Notes under the pieces: model-generated | What the model was told of the DNA's origin: nothing | What the model saw: only the letters and a program-made list of their open reading frames with translations | Databases searched by the model: none | Program-made: the position numbers and the translations under genes | In this document: positions 50,954 through 63,484 of the stretch, one piece after another | How positions within the stretch are numbered: the stretch's first letter is position 1 | Layout: the number at the start of each line of letters is the position of its first letter | NCBI RefSeq assembly: GCF_047495875.1 | Contig: NC_092459.1 | Coordinates: 11,288,965 to 11,352,964, forward strand | Length of the DNA stretch: 64,000 bases | Reading direction: 5' to 3' | From: Pithys albifrons albifrons | Taxonomy: Eukaryota; Chordata; Aves; Passeriformes; Thamnophilidae

Positions 50954-51092
50954 ATCATTGAATCATAAAATAGTTTCAGTTGGAATGGACCTTAAGGATC
51001 ATCTAGTTCCATCTCCCTGCCATGGGCAGGGACACCTTCCACTAGAACAGATTGCTCAAAGCCCCATCCAGTGAGGCTTCCACTGACCATTT
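50954..51092 (-). mobile_element. CR1 3' tail, short
   Basis: ATCATTGAATCATAAAATAG on the plus strand is the antisense octamer tail. It is followed by TTGGAATGGACCTTAAGGAT and the GGGCAGGGACACCTTCCACT segment of a common CR1 subfamily. The element is only about 140 bp. Confidence 0.9.
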
Positions 51093-53788
51093 TTTTGAAC
51101 TTCTATTTTCTGCTAGATGATCAAATAATTATTTTACATAACATCAATGGTGTCACCAACTAATCCCAGGATAAAACTGTGCCATGTTAATTATCTTTTA
51201 GAAGTTAGAAATTGTTGAAAGATGTGTAAAAACCACAATGAAAAGCAATTAGACTGGTAAAAGTAAATATGAATTTCTTATTCCAAAACATCTAAAACAT
51301 AAGAGTAAAGGGATCACTTTACAAATCTCATCACAAAATATTTCAGATAGAAAACAGAGTGTATGAAAGTGTGTTGAGAACTTATGCAATCACTGATCAG
51401 TTATGTTCTAGGTAGAGGTCAAAAAGTGTTTTAAACTTCTTAATTAAATCATTTTTCCAATGTAGAAAAGGTAATGAATAAATGAGAGAGGCATGTATTG
51501 GAATATTCTTTGTTATTATGCATGATGAAATTGTGAGAGAAGTGAAAATTCATGAACTCTGCAAACAGCTATTTATTCTCAGTCTGCCTGTTTGTTTTTT
51601 TTTTTTTTATAAAAGAAGGTAATGCTTATCAAAAAGAGTAATTTTTATCTCATAAAACTATTTCAGGCTTAAAAAGTGACTCAATAAAGACTGACAGGAA
51701 CCCTTAGGCATTATGTCATAAAATGCTCATATTTAACCAAGATTTGGGAAAAAGTTAAAAATAAAAACACTAGAATGGAAATTGCCCTTTAAACAAATGG
51801 TGTAGTACAGGTATATCCCAGGGCAAAATTTGCTGGATGATGCATACACTACACAGAACCTCCCCAGCAGCCTTTGTAACCAGTGTCTATTTTAGTTCTT
51901 CTCTAGCATGGGGTGAAATACTGATCACCTCATAAAATGGCCTTATGTGAAGGTAAAAAAAAAAAGAAGGTTTATGGAAAGCATGAGGGTAACTGAGCAT
52001 CAGTTGGAGCATCAGGAAAATATTGGTCACTCAGATGAAATAAATTACTACAAAAACCATTACCCCTTTGTGTGATAAATATTTTAAAATTACGTGGGAA
52101 AAAATGTAGGTGTTTCATTTGTACATCATTTATACAGTAACATCTCTTTAGACATCTACATATAAACACAAAAAACTACCTTCATTGAATGAATTTTTCA
52201 GCAAATTCTTCCTAGTTAAAAATGAGTAAATATCCACACACAGTAATTTCATGCATAGAATGGCAGTGATTCCATTCTGGGAGATACTATTGTATCATCA
52301 GTGAAATATCTGTCCTCTAGGAAGAATAATATAAGCATCAAAGCCTCTTGGTGAAACAGAACAAATCTTCTTTCCATAGCGTAAATAGGCATTTAAAAGA
52401 AAATAATGTATCTACAAGGTTGTTCCACTTAAAAAAAAAAAAGGTTCGTTGTTTGTATAGAATTGATTGGAAAGCAAAAACAGTCAGTTGCTGCTGAGGG
52501 TGACTTATGTTTCAGTGTTTCTAAACTGCTTCTGGTCTCCAGTACAAGAAAGCAAGTAGGGAAATATTTTTTTTATTAGCACCCCTTTTAAATGTTATAT
52601 GTGTGTTGTATAAGTACTGTGCATTTCCTCTCCTCCTATGCTGCATGAAATCTCTGATCTAATTAACTGAACTGCTAAAAGTGGCAAACCCCCTGAGTAT
52701 CAGGGAGGTTTTCACACTCTTCTGTCACTCACAACTTAAAACATCCAAGAGTTTATTATTGTTACTTTTTTATAGATATTTGTTTGTTTGTATAGCCAAA
52801 TTCAGAAATGTAAACAATGGCTTTTGCATTATTTATTTTTAATTTTTTTCCTATGAAATTTCACTACTCTTGATGATGAGTTGATGATAAGCACCATCAC
52901 ATCCTTGTGGTGGGATGGTTAAATGTTTCACCAGGTAAAAAAGGAACAATTGCTCCTTTAGGCAGTCATAAATTTTGCTCATGAAGAAACATAAGCCACC
53001 CCTCAATTAGCTCACAAGCTTCATACAATAATGATTGTGACATGGTGAGCAAATCACTTGGGCTATGTTCATGTCATAGGTTTTACAAGGTTGTGCAAAA
53101 TCTAAGAACTTAATAAAATTTTGTTCAAGTTTCCTCAGTACTTAATTTTGAGTTTTTCAAATGCCCTGAAACATTTCAGTCCCATGTAGGCTGGCTGCTC
53201 AACTGATCATTCACACTAAGGACATTTTTGAATCCACAAATCACATATTTTCAATGGGACTCACATGAGTGACAACAATCTGAACTCTGCATGCCAAAGC
53301 AAGATTTATCTAAACCCCTGTGGCACCAGTGACTCAAACAGCAATTGCTGCACCATTACAAACAGGTTGGAACTAGGAGTTGGCAGGTTTAAGTTTTATT
53401 TCAAACTCTGCCTGAGACTTTCTAATCTGCACCTAACACCTTCCAAAAGTGCCTTAAATCCTAGTTTAGAGACTAAAGGGAAAAGGAGATATAGGTTTCC
53501 CTGTATCACTTCTACTGAAGCTGATTCCTTCTGCTTAGAATAACAGACAGTAGATCAAGAAACTTGGCATATGTCTCAAGTCTACTGATAAGATCACTTA
53601 ATAGAAATAGATCTGAGGTTGGTCTCTTCTCAGACTGTTTTGATTTTTAGCTATAAGAAATTAAGTAGTTGATTTGAATAATTATTGAGGGAGTGGAGGA
53701 AGGCAAGAATAATTAAATCCACTTCCCGTCTACTGCAGGAAATGCCATCATATACCTTTGCTGGTATAACATAAAGATATTTACCAAT
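51093..53788. other. Unique AT-rich sequence, no gene seen
   Basis: Poly(T) at 51594-51611 and poly(A) at 51955-51965 and 52430-52442 are the only simple tracts. A 92-codon plus-strand open frame at 53265-53543 has no recognisable domain. Confidence 0.5.
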
Positions 53789-54275
53789 CAGAGAATCATA
53801 GAGTGGCCTGGGGACAAGGTCACCTTTCACTAGACCAAGTTGCTCAGAGTTCCATTCAGCCTGGCTTGAACAGGGATGTAGCAGTCACAGCTTCTCTGGG
53901 CAACCTGTTCCAATGCCTCATCACCCTCACAGTAAAGAATTGCTTCCTATTATCTGATCTAAATCAACCCTCTTTTTATTGAAAGCCAATCCTCCTTATT
54001 TTGTCACTATATTCCCTTGTAAACAATCTCTCTCCATTTTTCTTTTAGGCTTCCTTCAGGTACTGGAAGGCCTCACTTAGGTCACCCAGAGCCTTCCCTT
54101 CCCTAGACTGAACAATTCCAATTCTCTCAGCCTTTCCTCACAGCAGAGGTGGTCCATCCCTCTAATCATCTTGGTGGCCCTTCTCAGGACTCACTCCAAT
54201 GGGTCAATGTCCTTCCTGTGCTGGGGACCCCATAGCTGGACACAGTACTCCAGGTGATGTCTCCCCTTCAGTCAA
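53789..54275 (-). mobile_element. CR1 3' end and ORF2 C-terminus
   Basis: Antisense CR1: the 3' tail GAGAATCATAGAGTGGCCTG, then the ACTAGACCAAGTTGCTCAGA segment, TTCTCTGGGCAACCTGTTCC, and the ORF2 end up to CACAGTACTCCAGGTGATGT near 54260. It is about 490 bp. The CCTGGGGACAAGG part suggests a small deletion in the 3' end. Old and frame-broken. Confidence 0.93.
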
Positions 54276-57200
54276 AATCATAGCCAAGTTTTGACAATAC
54301 AGTCATTAAGCTTTCAGGGTTTATCTTTAAAATGACACAGCTGAACTGTGAGTCTGTAGAAACAAACCAAAAAGTTTGAACAAAAGTCTCTTATTTCTTC
54401 TGATGTGGATAAATCATCTGATACCACTGAGCAGATGAGAAAAGGTCCCATACTGCTGTCAGGAAACAATTCAGACTGCAATAAAAAGACCTTTGTGGTC
54501 ATTATATATTTATGTGGTACATTCCTCTTCAGCAAGATTTTGGACATTTCAGTCACTGTGAAGCATGAAGAGTTCAGGCAAAAAGCAAGATTTACTAAAC
54601 AAAGTTCTCTTAATCAGGTACACACAGCTATAAATAATTGTTCCATATGTAGTAGTAAACCAGAATATATTAACTCTTGTACTGGCATTTCAGACATTTA
54701 CATATACAAGCTTTTATAAATAAAATGCATTATCATCAAGAGGGTGAATGTGAAAGACAATCCCAGTATTTCAACAGTAGTATTTAAACAACGTGCGGAA
54801 CTCCATTGCCATATGGATTTCTTGAGATGCCTTATGTCTTTTCAGGTAATATTATAGATCAGCATATTGCACGCTACCTCCAATCCTTTCTTCATCAGAG
54901 AATGCACCCTGTGTGTGATTCTGCCTAATGAACAAGTGAGAACCAAACTGTTACTTTTGTATATATTTAAAACTGCTTTTAATATACAAGAAAGTTCCTC
55001 TCTCGTTTATCCTGGGAATTGATAATCTTGTCTCCATACATAGAGATTAATTAGGTATTAAGTGGGAGGTGTGGATAAAGACCAGTGGTTAATGGTTAAC
55101 CAATACACAGGATATGGGTTGATGTCACTTATTTGATAATCCGATTGAGAACAAAAGGTATAGGTCAATGTACCAGAAACAGAAGCATGCTTTTGAACAA
55201 AGATAGCAGCATTTACTTGGTAAAGAATACAGTTCATTTTTTCTGTGCTTGCAAACTTTGCTTCCTAGTCTTCACTTATCTGCCAACTAATGGCTCTGTA
55301 CATATCATGAAACAGTTTGTAAGTCTTTAGAATCACTGAATGAAGCTTTCATTCCAAGTCCAAGTGAGGCATTGATCACTTTAGCAGGAGGCAGATATGA
55401 GGGATGCTAATCTTTTGGTTAGCAACCTGGCCACTTGCAGTGATAAACTGGGATGCCACTCAGTGTACCTTAATTTCCTTAGAAGCAGGTCTTCCACTGG
55501 GACTTGAAAACCACTTGTCTCTGTTTGCTAACTAGAAAGAAGACCTTGTCACTTAATACACAGTGACTGTTTCTCTAGACCCCTACAACTAAGGGAAAGA
55601 AATAGATCTTAAAACAGGATTAATTCTGCCTTCTACTCTGAAAACTGACTTTGAGAGAGCAAAGTAGTGGCAGATCATCAGCTGCATTCTGCCACACCCA
55701 GCGGTGATTCAAAAATCACAAAAGGAGATTAATAAGACCACATTTTTGCCTAAAAGCAGTGAAAATAAATGAGGAGTGACTAAGACTATCTCAGCACAGG
55801 TTAAATTCAACTACTTTGTACAGATACTTTTACTGTATTTTTACTTTTTCACATAAACAAGATGCAACAACTAACACACCAGTTAAACACTTTATTTTGA
55901 AATATGAATAATAAATTCTCTTATCTATGGTTCCTTGTCTGTTTTACACCACACTATGACTTTTGCACTCAGATTTGTTTGAAGAACAAGAAGTGTGTGG
56001 CAACGTATTTCTTGTAAGATTGTTCATTGAACAGAAGAAAAAAAATCTGTCAGTTGAATCACCAGCAAATGCTCTTGTGCACTTAAAACATTGAGTTTTG
56101 CATAGTATTTGATATAAAAAGAGCAGGGAATGCTGTTTCATTGCAAAGTCTGATGACCATAAATTTCTTGTAAGAATCTGGGAAATAAGATTTGCAGTTT
56201 TCCAGTTCTTATGTTTTCTGAAAGAATATATTCACTGAAGATCTGAGTTGATAACACAAGGGCTGGATATGCAAATCTGCCTTCTTTAAACAACTTCAGA
56301 CCCATGCTGGCATAAGTCTAAGGGGGGAAGATTATTATTTACTTTTCCACTTAGCATTTGCTCCACTTTTATGTCAAATTGTAAAGATCTATAAAATGGT
56401 TGATTTTTTAAATACTCAGACAAGTTAATTAATTTGTACTCATTAAATTTGATAAGGACAGACATATAATTATTCTATGATATTTCAATGCCATCCTTTT
56501 CACTTAATAATTGAATATATTTGAACATGAAGGGAAAAATTAAATCCTGTGGCCTTATTACTATTTTTTCTCCATTTTGGCACAACTTCTGAAAAGCTTC
56601 TCACAAATTTTTAATTAGAAAGCCCTGAGCATGGAGCCTGAATGATTCTGAGGAAACAGAACAGAAGATTTTCCATAGAACTGGTATTCCTCAGAAACAT
56701 TCCCAGATATTCAGCATATCTGCAGGTATCCATAAATACTTATTTAAAAAATGATGCTACAGTTAAACCTAAACATTGTTTTGAAGTTATCCATTTGGTT
56801 GGTAAATTGCCTCAAATGGAGTCATAATCAAGACTAAGTTAATGACTGCTGGTGTAATGGACAAAAAGAGACCTACATCAGTCTATTTGACTACCACCAT
56901 CACTTTGTGAATGTAGTCGTTCTTATTTTTTTCTAATTATTCTCTAGAGAAATAAGAATTAAGTACTATTATCACTGACATATTGCATGGAAATGCTAAT
57001 GAAGTGGGTCCTTGATGTATTTTAAATTTTTATTGAAGCATATTAGGGAAAAGAAACAACCACTTATTCTGAAGAGAACTTAAATAATTTAAAGGTCAAT
57101 ATGATAGCTATATTTACTGAACATCAGAGTTAACACTTCCTCAGCATGAGAAGCAGCAGCTCACATCTCATTGCAACTGAAATCACAGACACTTCTCCAT

Positions 57201-60200
57201 TTCATGATCTCAGGGTTCTCATTTGCAAGAACAAGAGGTGGCAGCTAAAAAGGATGTCCGCAAGTGCCCCAGAAATCTTTGTTTGAACCTTGAGTACTGT
57301 GTGTTTTTGTCAGATCCAACAGACCAAACCACATCTTGATTGGGCACATCACCTCTTGGGAAATCCCATACCAATTCATACAACTATTTCTGGGTTAACC
57401 AGTGCAAGATCTCTACCTGTATTATTCAAGCTATAAAATAAAGCATGCAGATGGCATTCTACAGTAAGTCTCAAAACAGTGAAAATGGGCCTTTCTGAAC
57501 TGAGAGAAAAAACTATTTAAAAAACTTACTAGTGTATAAATTGCTCTTGTTGCAGAGAAGTTATAGTCTAAAGACTTCACTGCTGGTAAAATTTGGGAGT
57601 TGCAAAAAGTCTTGTTCTTTCAAAATGTTTACCTAATAAATATAGTTTTAGTCATAAAATTAGGTCAGAATAGTTAATGACTTGTTTTTATTTTTCTTTT
57701 ATATTCTTAAATAAAAATTAACATAGTGACTGTCTCTGGTGAGTATTGTATCCTGGATAAACTTCTCTACTGATGTAACTGACAATGGCTATAAACACTA
57801 CAAACCTTTCAGCTACTGATATATGGCTACTATGTAACAGTTATATTTTCATTTAGAAATAGGTTACCTATTATTCTTTTATTGCACTATGAGGGGATAT
57901 ATTTAGTGTTATGTCTTTGTTGCTATTAATTTCCTAAATTAAAATCAGTCTATTCCACATGCCAGGCCTGCCTCTCCAAAGCTAATACTAAAAGGATCAA
58001 GATGTACACTGCAAAAAATTTCAGTGTAGAGAAAAGGTATTTTCTTAAAGCTGTCTTTGCCTTCCAATATCCAATATTCACTTAATGAGGTTAGACAATG
58101 CTACTTGTAGGGGTAACAATGGAAACTCTAATAATGAAGGTGATGAAGATGATAATGACATTAATAATAGTGTTCCTCCAAATGCAGCTGTCTGTATAAG
58201 GTTTTCTGAAGCATAATTTTGAAGATCTAGGGATTGGAAACTTGTAACAATGAACACTAGACAGGAGAGCAAATTTAACTTTATAAGTATCTTTTTTTTA
58301 TTTGTGTTATCAATATTTTCACTTTCAGTGCACAGCATAGAAAAGTGTTACAACTATTAAAACAATCTGACCTCATTTGTTATATTTGGGGTTTGAGGTC
58401 TTTTTATTTCATTGTATAATATATCTTCAAGTACAAAAGAGATTGGAAGAATCATCCTACAAACCTTAAGGGGTTATGCCGAGATTTTAAAAACACATAT
58501 ATAGTTAACTGTTCATGTGAATAGCACATTTTACTCTAATGGGATAATGAAAACTCTTAAATATACACAGTAAAGGAAGACACAAATGGACTATGTAATA
58601 TAGAGTGGCTGGAGGTCACAACCCATGTGAACTGATGGGAGCAATTTGTTCACAAACCAGCTAATCCACTCAATGCATAGATGTGCTCGTTTTTAAAACG
58701 TTTAAGGAATTTGCAGTTATAAATGATATCCCTAATTCTTATTGCAGCACAAGTAGATATATTCATGGCAAAGGTAAAAAGCAAGAATGATTTTCCAGGG
58801 CACTAATTTATATAGGATGCTGTGCTGGGTGTTACATTAAGGCAGAACATATCTTTTCAAACAGCCTGTTTGCAGTGCATGCATAATGCCTGAGATTATA
58901 CACAGAGTCAAAGATTAAAAAATGTACTAACACAGTTTCATTATACTGAACATCAAAATATTAGCAACAAAATAAACAGCTGGGGAAGAAGGGATGCCAA
59001 AGTTATAAGACCCAGAGCAAAAACCACTCAATTTAGAAATTAAGCTTTTAAAAAAGAGATGGTGATAAAATGCATCATTAGAACTCAGCAGCATTAGCAA
59101 TTGTCATCTGTCCTTTGTGCAGAAGCTGGACTGGTCTCAGAGTCCCCAGAAAACAAGACAAAATTTATGGCAAAGTCCTGAATCACATGGATTTGTGAAT
59201 AACACCACTCATTCTAAACTTTTCATAGGCTCATTATCACAGTTCCGATGCAGCACTCATAAGAAAGACACTACTTGGTGCCTCCTGAGGGTTTATGGAA
59301 AAAAAGTCATCCTATCTTACAAGTAGCAATTTTCATAATGTGAAAACTTTCTCATTAACTGCAATTTTGTTTATAGGAGTCATGCATGTTTTCACACAGG
59401 ATTTACAATGTTTAACAAAAATGAACTGATTTCTCTAGAATTTTCCTCCTGAGGTGATTTTATAGGGAACCAAGAAGAAATGGAAAGGAAATGTTAAGAT
59501 AAAAAAATTTAGTTATTTTCTTAAATCATTGGGATATCTAGTAGATTTTTTTGTCCATGCCAAAATTCTCTGAAGGAAAGCTGCATTGAACTAAGACTTA
59601 TCTCAAGCACATTGATTATCACCAGATTACATGTATGCATATTACTAACTAACAAGGATATTTTAAAAACATTTTTAAGAAAGATCTTTGCAGAAGACAG
59701 CAAAATCCTTGTATGTAGAAACCACTGCAAAAGTAGAATTATCTTCAAGGAAAGAGAATATAAGATTAACATTAAAAGCTATTTCCAATGCCTCCTTCTG
59801 CAATTAATTCCCACGTTGATTGTTGACCTTTCCAAAGTTTCTCTCTCTAAACACTATGCAGTTTTAACCATTATTCTTCTACCTAAACTATGTATGATCA
59901 CTTTTATAATTGATAGAGAAACTCTTTAGAAGTCATATTTGGAGTTTTTTCCTGGATTTTACATTTTTACATAATGAAAAATTTGTAAATAGAAACTATT
60001 TTTCATTTGTTTGTTTTTGTAGTTTGTTAGTATTAGCTGAAAAACTGCATAAATAATTTTCAGACTATGGTTTACTAGTAAATTATTTATTATGAATGTT
60101 CTATATCCTTTTATACAATTTCTACAGTTTGATTTTTCACCTAAGTGAGATGGTATATGAGTAACTGAATATTTTTAAACAGGAGAATGATGAAAACCAA

Positions 60201-61020
60201 ATGCCAGATAAAGCACCTGTGGGATGAGTTTTCATGCTAAATTTTATGAAATGTTTTGATTTGTATTTCTTCATGAATTCCCACTAGCCATACAAATGCT
60301 TGCAAAGCAAACAAATAAATAAGTGACACCTCCTGCACATCAGGGAACCAAATTCTGTGCTTTATTCTGTCTTTTCAAAGCATGAAATCAATTCTGTGCA
60401 AACTTATCAATTTTTTTATATATATGTAAAACACTGCTGTTCTACTGATAGAATAAGGCTGCAAAAATATGTAGTGCTTCTTCATGATAGATTTGTTAGT
60501 AGTAAAACACATAAAGTTATTATGAAAATCTTTATAATACTAAAAATTTTCTTTAGCTAAAGCAACTGTACTTAGAGAAAAAGATAGAGAAAACAGACCA
60601 TAATTTACAGAATTTAATATTATTTTTCAGTTGGCTTAGAACTCTTTATGGATATGACTGTTATCCCTTCCTAAACCTAACATATTTCTCTGTATGTTCC
60701 TGTGAAAAATGAACATAATTTCATTTACTTTTTATTATTTCTGGATAAAAATAAAATAAAACCATTTAGTCCAGGCAAAAACATGTAACTACTTATATTT
60801 TCTTAAGTCTGTAGGCTTCAAGGCTATTTATTTTATTTTTATATATTTATTTCTATACAACCATGAGTTTGCCTAACAACCCCAAAAATCTAGAAACTAA
60901 AGGAAAAATATGGATTTGAACTAAGCCTTGTCTAAATCTCATATCTACGCCTGGTATATATGACAAACCTAGCAACATCTGTAAGTATTAACGGACAGTC
61001 CCAAGATGTGCAGTAACTAC
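54276..61020. other. Long unique AT-rich sequence, no gene or repeat recognised
   Basis: Nearly 7 kb without an identifiable transposon or coding unit. Open frames up to about 105 codons occur but are low-complexity or motif-free. A GAT/AAT-rich patch lies at 58125-58170. The stretch around 57120-57400 is less AT-rich than its surroundings and is unassigned. Confidence 0.5.
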
Positions 61021-61152
61021 ATGGCAGATCTGGGTTTGGATCTTGCAGTGCCATGATCTAGTAAATGGACTAGAATTGGACCAAGGGTTGGACTGGATGA
61101 TCTTGGAGGTCTTTTCCAACCCAATCGATTCTATGATTCTATGATTCTATGA
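61021..61152 (+). mobile_element. Young CR1 3' end, very short
   Basis: The 3' end of the same young CR1 subfamily as 35404-35674 and 46972-48590, here on the plus strand. The segment GTTGGACTGGATGATCTTGG leads to TTTTCCAACCCAATCGATTC, followed by about three GATTCTAT octamers ending at 61152. It is truncated to roughly 130 bp, so it carries no coding sequence. Confidence 0.95.
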
Positions 61153-61210
61153 TATATATTTCTTATTGACAGCACAATAGTGATTGATTCACACCTAATT
61201 CATTCTATCC

Positions 61211-61719
61211 TGTATGCTTGGAGTGACAAGCTTTGACCAGAAATAAATGACACACACTGCACCCGGTGGAAAGAAGGCACAAAAGTGAGTGTTTATTGAG
61301 GAACTATGCAGATACTTATAGGGTTCTGAGGGGAAGGTTCTGGAACTTGAACATAATTGGGAGAGGGTAGGGAGGGAGTGAATAACCAGCAACCAGATAG
61401 CCAATGGGGAATGACTCATCAAATTATAGGAGAACTAACCAATAGGAACTCAGGGATTAGGGCAGAGGAGAAAACGGGCAGAAGGGGCAGGCACATTGCC
61501 ATCAGCTGCATTGGCAATTTGAGGTAGGACGATTCCCAAAGAGAGCCGCCCCAGCCCAGACCCATCGGTGGTATTCCCAGCAGGTCCTGGACACTGCCAT
61601 GTGGCAGCAGAGACTATCGCCCAAGTGGCACAGCCCCAGCCTGGAAGGCAGTCCTTGCACTTCACCTGGTGATTAACGGGGGACAAAGCCATGAGGGAAA
61701 TACCTGGGAGAGGATAACA
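61211..61719 (-). mobile_element. Endogenous retrovirus LTR, minus strand
   Basis: Read on the minus strand the segment has inverted CCAAT boxes near 61401 and 61440, a TATA-like CCTATAAGT at about 61313-61322, an AATAAA signal (61292-61297) some 20 bp downstream, and a GT-rich stretch after it. This is the U3-R-U5 order of an LTR. Possible termini are TGTTATCC (minus strand, from 61719) and ...CATACA (61211), but no target duplication supports them. An 80-codon minus-strand open frame (61450-61692) lies within the presumed U3. It has several Cys and Trp residues but no motif I recognise. Confidence 0.68.
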
Positions 61720-62420
61720 TTAAAACCTTTTCAACTAAAACCCGTACAATGGAAACACTTAACTTTTAAACAACAAAAGTCTCTCATATATGTAACTGGT
61801 CTGGTCCATGCTGCTCTTCAACACTGTCCTTCTTGAAGGTCCATTTTCTGAAGTGCTCTTTCCAGTCCTCATAAGTCAAACATTCTTCCACATTGTAGTT
61901 TTTTAATTCTTATCTACCTACATAATAACAGTATGTCTATGTGACTCAAGTTGGCACAAAGGTAACAATTCTTCTGTTTTATGAACAGGATCCCTCAGAG
62001 CCTTGAAATGGAACATCTTGCCCTTGGACATATTTTTAGAAGGAAGAGATATGTCTGCCCTTCAGAGAGAAACCCTTCCTGTGAGAGTTAGGATAACCCC
62101 GTCAGTCTCGTAATACCTTTAAGCACAAATTCTTAACTTTACCCCTCTCCACACTTGAACTGTTTTCACTGGTTTCTGATGGATTGTGTTTCTGTACAGG
62201 AGAGCTCCCTTGTGTTTATGTTCTAAAGTCTGTTGAACCTGACTTTGAAAGCTTGTTATTGTTTTTCCTCCAAGATGAACACATTATGGAACTTAGATTT
62301 ATTTTTAAGCATTTCAACTTTGTTATTTAGTGCTTTGTTATCTTTCAGTAACACATTTTGTGTTTTATCTGCTTAGCTTAATTTCTACCTCCATACTGTT
62401 ATTTATGTGTCATGTTTAAT
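61720..62420 (-). pseudogene. Possible ERV internal remnant next to the LTR
   Basis: Directly upstream of the LTR on the same strand are protein-like but broken stretches. One is a charged 40-codon open piece at about 61787-61912, rich in Glu, Lys, Asp and aromatic residues. Another, at about 62250-62365, is rich in Lys, Asn, Glu and Leu with heptad-like spacing, as in a coiled coil. Stops separate them, so there is no working gene. The position would fit the internal region of an ERV or a non-autonomous relative. I could not assign it to gag, pol or env, and no clear polypurine tract marks the LTR junction. Confidence 0.33.
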
Positions 62421-62667
62421 CAGTTGTGTTTCCTTCCCATCAGTACATTGATTTAGAGTGTTTGTTTAGACGTTAGATTATTTAGCCTTCTACTATGTAT
62501 GATACTGACACAGCAGTACCTTGTAGCTCTTTTAAGCTAATGTTAACATATTCTGTGAGGGCTCTTAAGAGTTCTTTTTAGCTGACTTCTCAATTATGTT
62601 TTCTCCAAAAGGAGAAATGCAGTTTTAGTTCCTTCTATTTCCTTCAGATTAATTCAAAGACTCTACT
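62421..62667. other. Unassigned sequence before CR1
   Basis: T-rich stretch without a recognisable feature. It may still belong to the ERV remnant. Confidence 0.4.
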
Positions 62668-63484
62668 GAGGGATCTGGACAGGATGAATTGTCCGAGGTC
62701 AACTATATGATGTTCAACAAGGCCAAGTCCTTCTCTTGGGTCACAGTAACTCTGTTCAGCACTACAGGATGGGGACAGAGTGGCTGGAAAGCTGCACAAT
62801 GGAAAAGGACCCTGGCATGCTGGTTGGTGGCTGACTGAACATGAGCCAGCAGGTAAGAAGGCCAGGTGGGCAAGAAGGTCAATGGCATCCTGGCCTGTAT
62901 CAGCAATAGTGTGGACAGCAGGACTGGGGTGTTGATCGTCCCCCTATACTCAGCACTTGTGAGGCTGCACCTCAGGTACTGTGTCCAGTTATGGGCCCCT
63001 GACAAGAAGGAAGATATGGAGGTGCTGAACTGTGGCCAGAGAAGAGCAACGGAGCTGGTGAATAGTCTAGAATGCAAGTCTTAAGAGGAGTGGCTGAGGA
63101 AACTGGGGGTATTTAGCGTGGAGAAGAGGAGGTTCAGAGTGGACCTTTTTACTCTCTGCAACTACCTGAAGAGAAGACATGGAGTGAGGTGGTGTTGTTT
63201 CTTCTCCCAAGTGAAAAGGGATAGGGCAAGAGCAAAGGGCCTCAAGTTGTGCCACATGAGATTTAGATTGGATATTTGGAAAAAGTTCTTCATGGAAAAT
63301 TTGGCCAAGCATTGGAACAGTCTGCCCAGGTGAGTGGTTAAATCACCATCTCTGGAGGTATTTAAAAGACATGTAGATGTGGCATTTGGAGACATGGTTT
63401 AGTGGTGGACTTGGCAGTGCTGTGTTAACTTCTTGGACTCAACAATCATAGAGGTCCTTTCCAACTTACACAATTCTGTGACTT
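62668..63484 (+). mobile_element. CR1 LINE 3' part, decayed ORF2
   Basis: Plus-strand CR1 of about 820 bp. It begins in the region after the RT catalytic box (FNKAKS-like residues at about 62713) and continues with [19 protein letters not shown] (from about 62884) and [20 protein letters not shown], then the ORF2 C-terminus and 3' end, with a degraded terminal octamer (ACAATTCTGTGACTTAG) at 63468-63484. Frameshifts and stops (for instance TAA at about 63082) break the frame. It overlaps the same region of ORF2 as the minus-strand copy at 47 kb but is clearly more diverged. Confidence 0.92.

Noticed and set aside
53265..53543. 92-codon plus-strand open frame, initially considered for a MIR relic in its second half
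   Set aside because: The similarity to the MIR 5' part is limited to a few bases, and the frame has no protein motif.
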